64,000 bases of DNA from Robiginitalea biformata HTCC2501 (GCF_000024125.1 NC_013222.1:1-64000), one strand, 5' to 3'; shown: positions 53,848-63,134, numbered from the stretch's first letter. A program made the numbers and translations. Notes: a model not told the origin generated them from the letters alone.

Positions 53848-55104
53848 TTATTCTTCTCGAAGGGCGTCGATGGGTTTTACTTTGACCGCCCGGTTGGCCG
53901 GGATCATCCCGATCAAAATACTCAGGGTGACCATCAGCGTAAAGGATACAATTACCTGAAGCGGGCTGACAGTCGGGTTGGTAAAAGGCGCGTCGTCCGT
54001 CTGCCCGAATGCGATATCCAGCGCGTGCAGGAGTCCGATGGATATGATGAAGCCGATCAGGCCGGCAAAGAAGGTCAGGACGATGGACTCCATGATGATC
54101 TGCCGCTTGATCACGCCCGGGGTGGCGCCCAGGGCCCGGCGGATACCGATCTCGTTGGTGCGTTCCTTCACGGTGATCAGCAGGATATTACTCACGGCAA
54201 TCACCCCGGCCAGGAGTGTAAAGATGCCCACAAAGAAGGAGAAACCGGACAGTACCATCGTAAAGGCGCTGATCCCCTCGAAAATCTGCGAAAAGTCAAA
54301 CGAGCCAAATGCCCGGGGGTCGTCCGGGTGGATATTGTATTTGCGCTTGAGCAGCGCCTTGATTTTATTCTCGGCTACGGCCACGGATTTGTCTTCGTCC
54401 ACCAGGATGGCCATCCACCCCACCTCGTCCCCGCTGTTAAATGCGGTCTGGAAGGTGGTAAAGGGTACGAACACGGTGTTCTCCCCCTCAAAGTTGATAT
54501 TGTCGTTCCTTTTGAAGATGCCCACCACGGTAAAATACACCCCGTTGATCCGCACGCTTTCGCCAATGGCGTTTTCCCCCTTGTCGAAAAGGAGTTTGTA
54601 GGCATCCACGCCGATCACGCAAACTTTCCGGGAATTTTGAATATCGTTCTGGTTCAAAAACCGCCCCTCGACCATTTTCTTCTTCGACATCAGGTCGATG
54701 GTCGGGAAGTCCCCGTAAACGCTGGAACCGCTCGACCGACCGCCGCGGATTACCGTTACGGTTCCCCGGAAATTCCCGAGCTGGATCCGGGGGGAAATAA
54801 CGTCCACCTCAGGCACCTCCCGCAGGATCATGTCCACATCGTCCATGGACAGGTCTACGGACCGCCCCCTCTCAAATCCCTTGTAGGGCATGGAGGTGCG
54901 CTGGGCCCAGAGGAACATGCTGTTGGTTGCCGTCCCGGCGAAAATCTGGTTGAAGCCGTTTTTCATCCCGTTGGTCGCCCCGAGCAGGCCGATCAGGATG
55001 ACGATCGCAAAAATCACCCCCAGCGTTGTCAAAAAGGTGCGGAGCATGTTCTTGCTCAGCGTGGCCATCACCTCTTTCCATAAATCTCTGTCTAGCAGTC
55101 CCAT
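53848..55104 (-). CDS. MacB-like ABC permease, copy 4
   Basis: A 418-residue permease of the MacB/FtsX type: one N-terminal membrane helix, a large periplasmic MacB_PCD domain (about 50-250), and three C-terminal helices (about 285-400) in the FtsX domain. The cytosolic motif TVKERTNEIGIRRALGATPGVI is typical. It lacks an ATPase domain of its own, so it must use the ATPase encoded at 56325-57029. One base separates it from the preceding permease. Confidence 0.93.
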   Translation of the reverse strand: MGLLDRDLWKEVMATLSKNMLRTFLTTLGVIFAIVILIGLLGATNGMKNGFNQIFAGTATNSMFLWAQRTSMPYKGFERGRSVDLSMDDVDMILREVPEVDVISPRIQLGNFRGTVTVIRGGRSSGSSVYGDFPTIDLMSKKKMVEGRFLNQNDIQNSRKVCVIGVDAYKLLFDKGENAIGESVRINGVYFTVVGIFKRNDNINFEGENTVFVPFTTFQTAFNSGDEVGWMAILVDEDKSVAVAENKIKALLKRKYNIHPDDPRAFGSFDFSQIFEGISAFTMVLSGFSFFVGIFTLLAGVIAVSNILLITVKERTNEIGIRRALGATPGVIKRQIIMESIVLTFFAGLIGFIISIGLLHALDIAFGQTDDAPFTNPTVSPLQVIVSFTLMVTLSILIGMIPANRAVKVKPIDALREE

Positions 55105-55105
55105 A

Positions 55106-56335
55106 TCAGTCGGCTCTTAATGCGTCTATCGGTTTTACGTTTGCGGCCCGGATGGACGGGACGAGCCCGGCCAGTACCCCGGCCAGGATCAGCACCACGG
55201 TACAGATGATCACCACCGTGTTGTCTACGTTCGGGTTGGAGAACGCCGGGGCATCCACAATCGGGGCAATAAGCGCCACCACGCCCATGGAGAACAACAT
55301 GCCGCCAAATCCGGAAAATGCCGTGATCACGATGGATTCCATCAGTATCAACTTCACGATCTCGATGGGACGGGCGCCGAGCGCCTTGCGGATCCCGATT
55401 TCCTTGGTGCGTTCCTTGATGATGAAAATCAAAATATTCCCGATCCCCACAATACCCGCTATCAGGATGAGGACGCCTACCCCGATGGCCACGAAAGTCA
55501 GGAAGTTGCTGAAGGTCTGGATATTCGAAAACCCCTCGGCGTAGTTGTTGATGAAAAACGCGCTTTGGTCTTCCGGGTGGATCACCAGCCGGCGCTTGAG
55601 TACTTCTTCCATTGTATTGGAAAATGCCAGGGCCCGCGTAAAATCGTAGGACGGGTTATACGTCATGGCGATCATGTTGATCTCGTCCGTATTCCCGTAG
55701 ATTTGCTGCATGGTCGTATAGGGGGCGTAGATATTGCTTTCCTCCCGCTCATTCCCGTCGTCGGAAAAGACCCCGATTACCTTATATACCAATCCATTGG
55801 CGATCAGGAACTGACCCACCGGGTCGTCGTCCTTAAAAAGCTCTTTCTGCACCTGCTTCCCGATGACCAGCACCTTGTTGCGCTCCCGCAGGTCCCGCTT
55901 GTTCAGGTACCGGCCGCTTTCAATCACGGTACGCTCAATCAGCTGGTGGTCCGGGCTGACCCCTACAATCGTATAGGTCCCGGTTTCCTGCTTGTATTTT
56001 GCACTGACCGACCGGTTGAACCGGGGCGAAATATACTCGTAGGATCCTTCGTAACTCCCCTTGATAAAGGCCAGGTCGTCGTTCTTAAACTGGATGCGGC
56101 GGCCGGCTTCAAACCCCCCATAGGGTTTGGAGGTGGCATTCGGGTAGATGAAAATTGAATTCGTGGCGTCGTCGTTGAACTGCTTGTAGAAACCATTCTG
56201 CATACCGTTCACCGAAGCGAGCAGCAGCACGAGGATAAAGATCCCCCAGGCAACCGAAAATCCAGTGAGGAACGTCCGGAGCTTGTTGCTCTTAATACTG
56301 TGCCATATTTCCTGCCAGGTGTCCCTATTGAACAT
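55106..56335 (-). CDS. MacB-like ABC permease, copy 3
   Basis: A 409-residue MacB/FtsX permease with the same plan as its neighbours: helix, MacB_PCD periplasmic domain (about 45-245) and three C-terminal helices. The coupling motif is IKERTKEIGIRKALGARPIEIVKL. Its start overlaps the end of the ATPase gene by 11 bases, suggesting translational coupling of this permease to the ATPase. It contains no nucleotide-binding domain. Confidence 0.93.
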   Translation of the reverse strand: MFNRDTWQEIWHSIKSNKLRTFLTGFSVAWGIFILVLLLASVNGMQNGFYKQFNDDATNSIFIYPNATSKPYGGFEAGRRIQFKNDDLAFIKGSYEGSYEYISPRFNRSVSAKYKQETGTYTIVGVSPDHQLIERTVIESGRYLNKRDLRERNKVLVIGKQVQKELFKDDDPVGQFLIANGLVYKVIGVFSDDGNEREESNIYAPYTTMQQIYGNTDEINMIAMTYNPSYDFTRALAFSNTMEEVLKRRLVIHPEDQSAFFINNYAEGFSNIQTFSNFLTFVAIGVGVLILIAGIVGIGNILIFIIKERTKEIGIRKALGARPIEIVKLILMESIVITAFSGFGGMLFSMGVVALIAPIVDAPAFSNPNVDNTVVIICTVVLILAGVLAGLVPSIRAANVKPIDALRAD

Positions 56336-57029
56336 ACTGCGAAGCTCTTACCTGCTCAATCTTCTTGTCTTCGACAATGATGCCGTCCCGGAGGTGGATG
56401 ATCCGTTTGCACATATGGGCAATGTCCTCCTCGTGGGTAACCACCAGGATGGTATTCCCCTGGTCATTGATATGCTGGATCAGGTCCATCACCTCGTAGG
56501 AGGTGGTGCTGTCCAGGGCGCCGGTTGGCTCATCGGCCAGGAGCACCTTGGGTTCGGCCGCCATGGCCCGGGCGATGGCCACCCGTTGTTTCTGCCCGCC
56601 CGACAATTCGTTGGGCAGGTGGTGGGCCCATTCCTTCAGGCCAACCTGCTCCAGGTATTTCAGCGCCTTGGATTCGCGCTCCTTACGGCCTACTTTCTGG
56701 TAGTAGAGCGGCAGGGCCACGTTTTCCAGGGCCGATTTATAATTGATCAGGTTAAACGACTGGAAGATAAATCCGAGGAACTTGTTGCGGTATTTGGCTG
56801 CCTTGGTCTCACTGAGGTTCTTGATCGGGACCCCGTCGAGGATATAATCCCCCTCGTCGGCCTCGTCCAGCATCCCCAGGATATTCAGCAGGGTGGATTT
56901 CCCGGAGCCGGAAGACCCCATGATCGCAACCAGTTCGCCTTCTTCCGCCTTAAAATTGATCCCTTTGAGAACGTGGAGCGAATTGCTCCCCATCTTATAG
57001 GACTTGTGTAAATCTTTGATTTCAATCAT
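56325..57029 (-). CDS. MacB-type ABC transporter ATPase
   Basis: A 234-residue stand-alone ABC ATPase of the MacB/LolD type. Walker A is GSSGSGKST, the Q-loop is FQSFNLI, the signature is [14 protein letters not shown], Walker B is [12 protein letters not shown] and the H-loop follows in VTHEEDIA. It is the only ATPase in a cluster of four permease genes. The ATG at 57029 ([12 protein letters not shown]) is chosen as the usual N-terminus. The 96-base gap upstream holds an inverted repeat that may be a control site. Confidence 0.95.
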
Positions 57030-57082
57030 GGTTGGTAAACGTCTTTTGAAACGAGTATACACCCGTTAGACCCCAAACAGGC

Positions 57083-57099
57083 CTAAATGTTACATTTAG
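57083..57099. promoter_or_regulatory. Inverted repeat upstream of the efflux ATPase gene
   Basis: CTAAATG-TTA-CATTTAG is a perfect 7-bp inverted pair with a 3-base centre, in the gap between the adaptor and ATPase genes. Its core TGTTACAT (57088-57095) recurs at 60904-60911, upstream of the first permease of the cluster. Operator function is inferred. Confidence 0.4.
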
Positions 57100-57125
57100 A
57101 AGTTAAAAATTATTCCGGAAATCAT

Positions 57126-58238
57126 TTAAGCGCCTGACTCCGAAGGCGAAATGGCGTTCCAGACCTTGATGGAGGCGTCTTCCTCCAGGCCGGATCTCAC
57201 CTCTACCCAGATCCCGTCGGAGATGCCGAGCTCCAGGTCGCGGCGTTCGAATTGCTGCTGGCCGGTTTCCACTTCCACATAGGGCTGCTTGGTCTCCGGG
57301 TCGAACTGCACAAGGGCCTCCTTGACGGCGATGACGCTGTCTGCCCGGTCCAGGATAATGGAAGCGTTTGCACTCAGGCCCGCCCGGATAAAGGTGCTGT
57401 CCCGCTTGGTCAGCGTCCCCTTGATCTCGAACTGGATGGCGCCGTTCTCTTCATTCCCCTTGGGGGCGATGTAATCCAGGACGGCCGGGAAGACCCGGTC
57501 CTCGATGGCGCCGACGGTAATCTCCAGGGGCAGGTCCTCGTGGATCTTGCCCACTTCCGACTCGTCCACCTTCCCTTCGAAAATCATCTTGTCGATATCC
57601 GCGATGGCCGCTATGGTGGTCCCTTCGTTGAAGGTATTCGCCTCGATAACCTGGTTGCCGACCTCCACGGGTACTTCCAGGACCATGCCGCTTACCGTGG
57701 CGCGGATCAGCGTGTTGGCCGCACTGCTCAGCCCGCTGGTGGTACCGGTACGCACAATGTCGTACCGCTTGTTGGCTGCAGAGTACGCCTGTTTGGCCTG
57801 GTCGTAACTCACCTGGGCCCGGTCCAGGTCGGCCTGGGAAATGACCCCTTTCTCAAACAGGGTCTGCTGGCGGGAGAAATTGCGGCGCTGGTCGTCCAGG
57901 GTAATCTTGGCGTCCTCTATGGCGTTCTTGGCGTCGTTCAGGGCGCTCAGGTTCGGGACTACCTTGAGTTTGGCGATCAGGTCGCCGGATTTGACAAAGT
58001 CGCCGCCTTCCACGTAGATCTCCTCGATCACCCCGGAGATGTTCGGTTTGATAAGGACTTCCTCCAGGGGCAGGATGCTGCCCGTGGCCACGGTTTTCTT
58101 GATGATGTTCTGGCGGCTCGGCTTTTCGGTCTGGTAGACCACCGGGTCCTCCGCGTTCTTTTTATAGAGGTAATACATGGACCCCCCAAAGGTCAGGGCG
58201 ATCACAACGAGGATTACAACAGTTACTGACTTTTTCAT
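57126..58238 (-). CDS. MacA-like periplasmic adaptor, copy 1
   Basis: A 370-residue membrane-fusion protein. It has one N-terminal helix (MKKSVTVVILVVIALTFGGS), a lipoyl-type domain (ISGVIEEIYVEGGDFVKSGDLIAKL), an alpha hairpin (about 90-170), then beta-barrel domains ending in a basic/acidic tail. The ATG at 58238 (MKKSV) is chosen over 58247. It is paired with the adaptor at 52695-53807, so the cluster encodes two adaptors for one TolC. 63 bases separate it from the permease upstream. Confidence 0.92.
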   Translation of the reverse strand: MKKSVTVVILVVIALTFGGSMYYLYKKNAEDPVVYQTEKPSRQNIIKKTVATGSILPLEEVLIKPNISGVIEEIYVEGGDFVKSGDLIAKLKVVPNLSALNDAKNAIEDAKITLDDQRRNFSRQQTLFEKGVISQADLDRAQVSYDQAKQAYSAANKRYDIVRTGTTSGLSSAANTLIRATVSGMVLEVPVEVGNQVIEANTFNEGTTIAAIADIDKMIFEGKVDESEVGKIHEDLPLEITVGAIEDRVFPAVLDYIAPKGNEENGAIQFEIKGTLTKRDSTFIRAGLSANASIILDRADSVIAVKEALVQFDPETKQPYVEVETGQQQFERRDLELGISDGIWVEVRSGLEEDASIKVWNAISPSESGA

Positions 58239-58301
58239 ATGGCTCAATTATTTGACTTCAGAATTCTTCGTGTTATTGATGGTTTTTTGTTATTCAAGAG
58301 G

Positions 58302-59561
58302 TTATTCCGTCCGCAGGGCATCGATGGGCTTTACGCGGATGGCGCTCTGGGCCGGGATGAAACCGGCCAGCAGGCCGGAAGCCATAAGGATCAGCAGGGC
58401 CCCCACAACCACCCCGAGACTGACGCTCGGGTTCATAAACATATCCACCGGGCCGTTGGCGTCGAGCAGGGAGTTAACCGCGTAAATAAAAAGGGCGCCC
58501 ATGGCAATACCCGCCATCCCGGAGATAATCGTCAGGAATATGGATTCCAGCAGGATCTGCAGCTTGATACTCCAGGGTTGTTCTCCCAGGGCCCTGCGAA
58601 TTCCAATTTCCTTGGTGCGTTCCTTGACCACGATCAACATGATGTTGCTCACCCCGATGATCCCGGACAACAAAACGAGGATCCCCACAAAGTAGGCGAT
58701 AAACCGCATAGCCCCGAAGAGGCTTTCCACCCTGTTGTACTGTTCGTACAGGTCAAAGTACCCGATGGCCCGCTGGTCGTCCGGGTGAACCTTGTGCTTC
58801 TCCTTCAGCGTATTGACGATTTGTTCCTTCAGGGAGGTGATGGACGTCCCGTCGTTGGCGGTAATGGCCATCCAACCGACGTTGTCCGCCCGGTTGAAGG
58901 CCTGGGAGAACGTAGTAAACGGCACAAATATTTGTTTCTGCCCTTCTTCCCCGTCCCCGTCATTCGATTTTTTCTTGTAGGTACCCACGACCATGAAATT
59001 GACGCCCTGGATTTTCAGGTAGCTGCCGAGGACTTCCTCCCCCGGGTCGTACATTTCGCTGACCACGCCCTCCCCGATCACCGCGATCTTTCGTTTTTCC
59101 CGGATATCGTTCTGGTTCAGGAACCGGCCGGCCGTAATCCCCATGGGGTCCTGGTTGATGATTTCCGGGTAATCGCCATAGATGTTATAGGCCCCGGTCT
59201 TGATCCCCCGGATGACGTTGCTCCCCCCGCGGAACCCGCCCAGTTGGTTCCGGGGCGAGATATACCGCAATTCCGGGAAACGGCTCTCGAGCAATTCGCG
59301 GTCGGAAGTCTTGAAACTGAATTCCCGGTCCTTGGGCAAACCCATGTGGGCCTTGGTGGTCCTGCGGGTCCAGATAAACATCGTGTTGGTCGCGATATCG
59401 CCAAAATCCGATTTGATGCCGTTCTCCAGCCCCTTGCCCGCGGCGAGCAGGATGATCAGGATCAGGATCCCCCAGAACACGCCGAATGCCGTGAGTACCG
59501 TGCGAAACCAATTGCTGGTGAGCACTTCGAGTATTTCCTTCCAACGATCCCGGTTAAACAT
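58302..59561 (-). CDS. MacB-like ABC permease, copy 2
   Basis: A 419-residue MacB/FtsX permease: N-terminal helix, MacB_PCD domain (about 50-255), and three C-terminal helices with the coupling motif VVKERTKEIGIRRALGEQPWSIKLQ. It closely resembles copy 1 just upstream (29 bases apart). As in the others, there is no ATPase domain. Confidence 0.93.
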   Translation of the reverse strand: MFNRDRWKEILEVLTSNWFRTVLTAFGVFWGILILIILLAAGKGLENGIKSDFGDIATNTMFIWTRRTTKAHMGLPKDREFSFKTSDRELLESRFPELRYISPRNQLGGFRGGSNVIRGIKTGAYNIYGDYPEIINQDPMGITAGRFLNQNDIREKRKIAVIGEGVVSEMYDPGEEVLGSYLKIQGVNFMVVGTYKKKSNDGDGEEGQKQIFVPFTTFSQAFNRADNVGWMAITANDGTSITSLKEQIVNTLKEKHKVHPDDQRAIGYFDLYEQYNRVESLFGAMRFIAYFVGILVLLSGIIGVSNIMLIVVKERTKEIGIRRALGEQPWSIKLQILLESIFLTIISGMAGIAMGALFIYAVNSLLDANGPVDMFMNPSVSLGVVVGALLILMASGLLAGFIPAQSAIRVKPIDALRTE

Positions 59562-59590
59562 GGCGCAGTTCTTTTATGGTTCGTATCGGG

Positions 59591-60835
59591 CTATTCATCC
59601 CGCAGCGCATTGATGACACGGATGTTGGCGGCCCTCCAGGCGGGAAAAAAACCCGCTATCGTCCCGGCCAGGATCAGCACGAACACCGTAGAGAGGGCCA
59701 CCGTCAGGTTCACTGAAGGGTTCATGATATAATCCACCTCCACATGCGGCCCCACCAGTTCCAGCAGGCCCATGCTCAGGATGAGCCCAAAAAAGCCGGA
59801 GAGGGCGGTTACAAAAATGGCCTCGTGCAAAATCATGCCGACAATGGACCAGGGCTTGGCCCCCAGGGCCTTGCGGATACCGATTTCCCGGGTGCGTTCC
59901 TTGACCACGATCAGCATGATGTTGCTGACCCCGACCACCCCGGCGATAATCGTACAAATGCCGACAAACCAGAAAAAGAACTTGATGTTGCCCGTAAGGC
60001 TGTAGTAGCGCTTGGCTTCTTCCATGGCGCTCCAGACCTGGATCGCGCTCGTATCCTCGGGGGCAATGGTATGCGCCTGCTGCAGGTATTGCCGGAGCTC
60101 GTCCTTGAAGGCGACGGCCTCGGCTACCGCCTGGTCAAAATTCCCGGCCGGCGGGAGCGTATAGGCCAGGTTGCTGACCCGATCGCCTCCGTTAAATACT
60201 TTCTGGGCGGTTGTGAGCGGGATATACAGTGTTTCCTCTTCCCGTTCCCGCAATTCCTTGTAAACGCCCACAATCTTGAAGGGAAGGCCGGAGAATTCGA
60301 TGTATTCCCCGATGGGGGTCTCCAGGTGGCCGAATACGTCCTTGCGGATTTTGTCGCCGATAACCACCACCTTGGCCGTACTCTCGATATCCGTCAAATT
60401 GATAAACCGCCCCTGGGACATCTTGGCGTTTTCGATAAACTGGAACCCGGAGGCCACGCCGTGGATCCCGTAAACCAGGGCCTCATTCCCGTAGTTTACC
60501 GAGACGTCCCGAACGAACAGACGGGGCGATTCCCGCTCAATGCGGTCGCCTTCCGCCCGGCTCCAGTACTCGAAGTTACCGTTGCGGAGCTGGATGCGCC
60601 GCCCGGGGTTCATCCCCTTGTATTCCATGGTCGTCATCCCCGGCCAGACCCAGACGGAGGTCGAAGCATCCTGTTCAAACTCGTGGGCAATGCCGTTCTG
60701 CATACCCTGGCCAAACCCCAGAAGGATTACCAGTATAAAGATCCCGGAGGCCACTGACAGCCCGGTGAGAAAAGTGCGGAGCTTATTTTTTCGGATGGTA
60801 TCGAAAATCTCCTGCCATCGCTCGATATCGAACAT
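59591..60835 (-). CDS. MacB-like ABC permease, copy 1 (first gene of cluster)
   Basis: A 414-residue MacB/FtsX permease and the first gene of the eight-gene minus-strand cluster. Domain order is as in copies 2-4, with the coupling motif VVKERTREIGIRKALGAKPWSIVGM. The 103-base gap before it carries TGTTACAT (60904-60911) and a small hairpin, ACCCG-ATA-CGGGT, near 60850-60862, so this is the likely main promoter region; no perfect -7 box was found. Confidence 0.92.
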   Translation of the reverse strand: MFDIERWQEIFDTIRKNKLRTFLTGLSVASGIFILVILLGFGQGMQNGIAHEFEQDASTSVWVWPGMTTMEYKGMNPGRRIQLRNGNFEYWSRAEGDRIERESPRLFVRDVSVNYGNEALVYGIHGVASGFQFIENAKMSQGRFINLTDIESTAKVVVIGDKIRKDVFGHLETPIGEYIEFSGLPFKIVGVYKELREREEETLYIPLTTAQKVFNGGDRVSNLAYTLPPAGNFDQAVAEAVAFKDELRQYLQQAHTIAPEDTSAIQVWSAMEEAKRYYSLTGNIKFFFWFVGICTIIAGVVGVSNIMLIVVKERTREIGIRKALGAKPWSIVGMILHEAIFVTALSGFFGLILSMGLLELVGPHVEVDYIMNPSVNLTVALSTVFVLILAGTIAGFFPAWRAANIRVINALRDE

Positions 60836-60938
60836 GGGTTGGTACTTTTGATTGATGAAAACCCGATACGGGTGTTATATAGAAGACGGGAACCCGGCGG
60901 GATTGTTACATCTTCCGGCAGGGAATTTTTGTTAAATT

Positions 60939-61157
60939 TCAGGAGCGTACCTTCCGGTATACCAGGAAGATGAGGGCGCCTACCAGCACGTAGGGGATGG
61001 CCATCAGGTAGACGATGCCGTTGTTGATCCCCTCGGCAACAGAGGTGTCCCCGCTGCTCTCCAGCACGGCCCGGCACATGGCGCACTGGGCATTGGCCGC
61101 CTCCGGGGCCAGCAGTGCGGCAACCAGTAAAACGACATATGCGGTGGCGTGCTTCAT
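60939..61157 (-). CDS. Small membrane protein of the oxidase-assembly cluster
   Basis: A 72-residue protein with a signal-like N-terminus (MKHATAYVVLLVAALLAPEAANA). A CAMC motif comes right after the predicted cleavage site, and a C-terminal membrane helix (about 47-67) ends in basic residues. It follows the DUF420 gene by 5 bases. The two Cys facing the periplasm could take part in copper or thiol chemistry near the oxidase; this is inferred from motif and place only. Confidence 0.65.
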   Translation of the reverse strand: MKHATAYVVLLVAALLAPEAANAQCAMCRAVLESSGDTSVAEGINNGIVYLMAIPYVLVGALIFLVYRKVRS

Positions 61158-61162
61158 GGGGT

Positions 61163-61726
61163 CTAGTACGGGTAGTAAGGTGCGATCATCAAATATACGA
61201 CAACCCCGGTAACCGCCACGTAGAGCCAGACCGGGAATGTAATCCGGGCCAGGCGGCGGTGCCCCCGGAAATCCTTTAAATACGCCTTGGCATATGTGCG
61301 CAGCACAAGGGGTATTACTGCGATGGATAACACGATGTGGCTGATCAGGATGGCGTAATAGAGGTAGCGGACATAGCCTTCGCCTCCAAAGGGGGTGGAA
61401 TCCGAGGTCATGTGGTAGGCCACATACATCACCAGGAATAGCAGGGAAAGGACGATGCAGGTAGTCATCAAGCGGCTGTGCAATACCTGGCGCTTAGTGC
61501 GGATGGCCCACAGGGCCGCCAGCAGCAACACGGCGGTAAGCCCGTTGATGGTAGCGTAAATGGGGGGCAAAAACCCCAGGGGTTCCACATCCGGGATGCG
61601 GATGCCGAACAACAGGGCCACGACCACGGGGATCAGGATGGACACCCCGTTGATCCAACGGTTCAACTTGCCTTCTTGTACTGATATGTTGCCCGCTTTG
61701 GGCGATCCGTTATTCTTATTTTCCAT
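61163..61726 (-). CDS. DUF420 family membrane protein
   Basis: A 187-residue integral membrane protein with five helices, matching DUF420, a family often next to cytochrome oxidase and SCO genes. His residues in or near helices (MYVAYH, LISHIVLS, GHRRLAR) resemble those of heme- or copper-handling membrane proteins. Its start overlaps the SCO gene end by 11 bases, so the two are translationally coupled. A helper role in oxidase assembly is inferred. Confidence 0.88.
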   Translation of the reverse strand: MENKNNGSPKAGNISVQEGKLNRWINGVSILIPVVVALLFGIRIPDVEPLGFLPPIYATINGLTAVLLLAALWAIRTKRQVLHSRLMTTCIVLSLLFLVMYVAYHMTSDSTPFGGEGYVRYLYYAILISHIVLSIAVIPLVLRTYAKAYLKDFRGHRRLARITFPVWLYVAVTGVVVYLMIAPYYPY

Positions 61727-62471
61727 TTTCTTCTTTAAGCAATTTCAACAAGTCTTCCTTGAGCAGGCTGATTTGTTCGGTTTCGCCTGTGTCGTTCGTC
61801 CCGTCGGCCCGGCTGATTGTCCCGCGATAATAGACGATCGGGTTGCCGAATTGGTCTTTGCGGGACCGGATATAGCCTTCCCGGTCAATCAGGGCAAACA
61901 ACCCGGAGTGTTCAAACCCGCCAGGGACATCCGGGATCTCCGCCGCAAAGATATTGAAGCCGGCATTGGCGAGTTCGTAGATACTGTCCCGGGGCCCGGT
62001 GAGCAGGTGCCAGTCCATATCCGTAATCCCGTAGCGTTCCGCGTAGTCCTTGAGGACCGCCGGGGTGTCGTGGCGCGGGTTGATCGTAAATGACGCGACC
62101 CCGAAATCCTCGTATTCCGCCAGTTCGTCCTGGAGTTCCACCAAGTTGGCGGTCATTTGAGGACAAATGGTGGGGCAGGTGGTGAAAAAGAATTCGGCTA
62201 CCCAAACCTTCCCGAGATAGTCCGCATCGGTAATAAGCAGGCTGTCCTGATTGGTTAGGGCAAAATCCGGTACTTTGCGGCGCTCCCCGTTCAGGGTGAT
62301 GTACTCCAGGGGAGCCGAGCCGGCTTCGGACCCCGCTGCGACACTCATCCGATCCCGCTCAACAACCGACCCTTCCCCGAGCCGGTCTGCAATCTTCGGC
62401 ACAAAAATCGCCCCGAAAACCAGGATGACCGCCCCGATCCAGATGTAGTTGTAATTGCGTTTCTCCGCCAT
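61716..62471 (-). CDS. SCO1/SenC family copper-delivery protein
   Basis: A 251-residue protein with one N-terminal membrane anchor (about 9-27) and a periplasmic thioredoxin-like SCO domain. The copper-binding CxxxC is Cys99/Cys103 (TTCPTICPQM), and the ligand His is in GGFEHSGLFALID. SCO proteins load copper into the CuA centre of cytochrome c oxidase. It lies between a SCO-like protein without these Cys (62481-63122) and DUF420. Confidence 0.93.
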   Translation of the reverse strand: MAEKRNYNYIWIGAVILVFGAIFVPKIADRLGEGSVVERDRMSVAAGSEAGSAPLEYITLNGERRKVPDFALTNQDSLLITDADYLGKVWVAEFFFTTCPTICPQMTANLVELQDELAEYEDFGVASFTINPRHDTPAVLKDYAERYGITDMDWHLLTGPRDSIYELANAGFNIFAAEIPDVPGGFEHSGLFALIDREGYIRSRKDQFGNPIVYYRGTISRADGTNDTGETEQISLLKEDLLKLLKEENGK

Positions 62472-62480
62472 GGTTTCCTG

Positions 62481-63122
62481 TTATTGCTCCTGGGTGTTCC
62501 TCCCCGCCTGATTGCTCTTTAACGCCAGGCGGTATTCCGCCAGGATAATTTTCATATCGTCCTCCATCTTGTTGTTCAGGTCGGCAACCGATGTGGCATC
62601 GAACCCGAACTTAAGGCCGGTATCCTCGTCCTTTTTCCTTCCCCTGAGCATCCGGTCCTTGTCGATGATAAACACATAGGGTGTGGCCCCGGTGGCATCC
62701 AATTCCAGACCGGTCTCCAGGCTGTTGAAAAACCGGCGAATCTCCGGCATCTCGCCATATACAAAACGCCAATTGCCGATATCCGTAAATGTTTCCAGTT
62801 CCCGCATCACGCCGGCTACTTTTTGCTGGGTGCCGTCAGGAGCTACCATCAGCATCTGGAAATCCTGAAATTCATGGAACCGCTTGTAGATCTTCTGGTT
62901 CAGGTTAAACATCCGCCCCTGTTGCAACTCTACGGAATCCCCCAGGAACCCAAGCACCGTAATCTTACCCTGCAGGCGCTGCTCCCCCGCAAAGCCATCA
63001 AGCTCCGATACAGGTCCGGAAAGAACCGGCAAGCGACCAAAATTTGTGACCCCCGAGGCAAAAAACATATACACCACCAGCGGCAGGATAAACAGGACGG
63101 TAAGGACAAATTTCTTCTTCAT
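62481..63122 (-). CDS. Membrane-anchored thioredoxin-like protein lacking CxxxC
   Basis: A 213-residue protein with an N-terminal anchor (MKKKFVLTVLFILPLVVYMFFAS). The periplasmic domain has the strand pattern of SCO/thioredoxin-like proteins (KITVLGFLGDSVE, later TPYVFIIDKDRMLRGR). At the place where SCO proteins carry CxxxC it reads GFLGDSVE, with no Cys. The ATG at 63122 is chosen because a -7 box (minus strand, 63142-63135) lies 12 bases upstream, inside the longer frame. It heads the SCO-DUF420 operon. Confidence 0.7.
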   Translation of the reverse strand: MKKKFVLTVLFILPLVVYMFFASGVTNFGRLPVLSGPVSELDGFAGEQRLQGKITVLGFLGDSVELQQGRMFNLNQKIYKRFHEFQDFQMLMVAPDGTQQKVAGVMRELETFTDIGNWRFVYGEMPEIRRFFNSLETGLELDATGATPYVFIIDKDRMLRGRKKDEDTGLKFGFDATSVADLNNKMEDDMKIILAEYRLALKSNQAGRNTQEQ

Positions 63123-63134
63123 GGCAACCGATTG

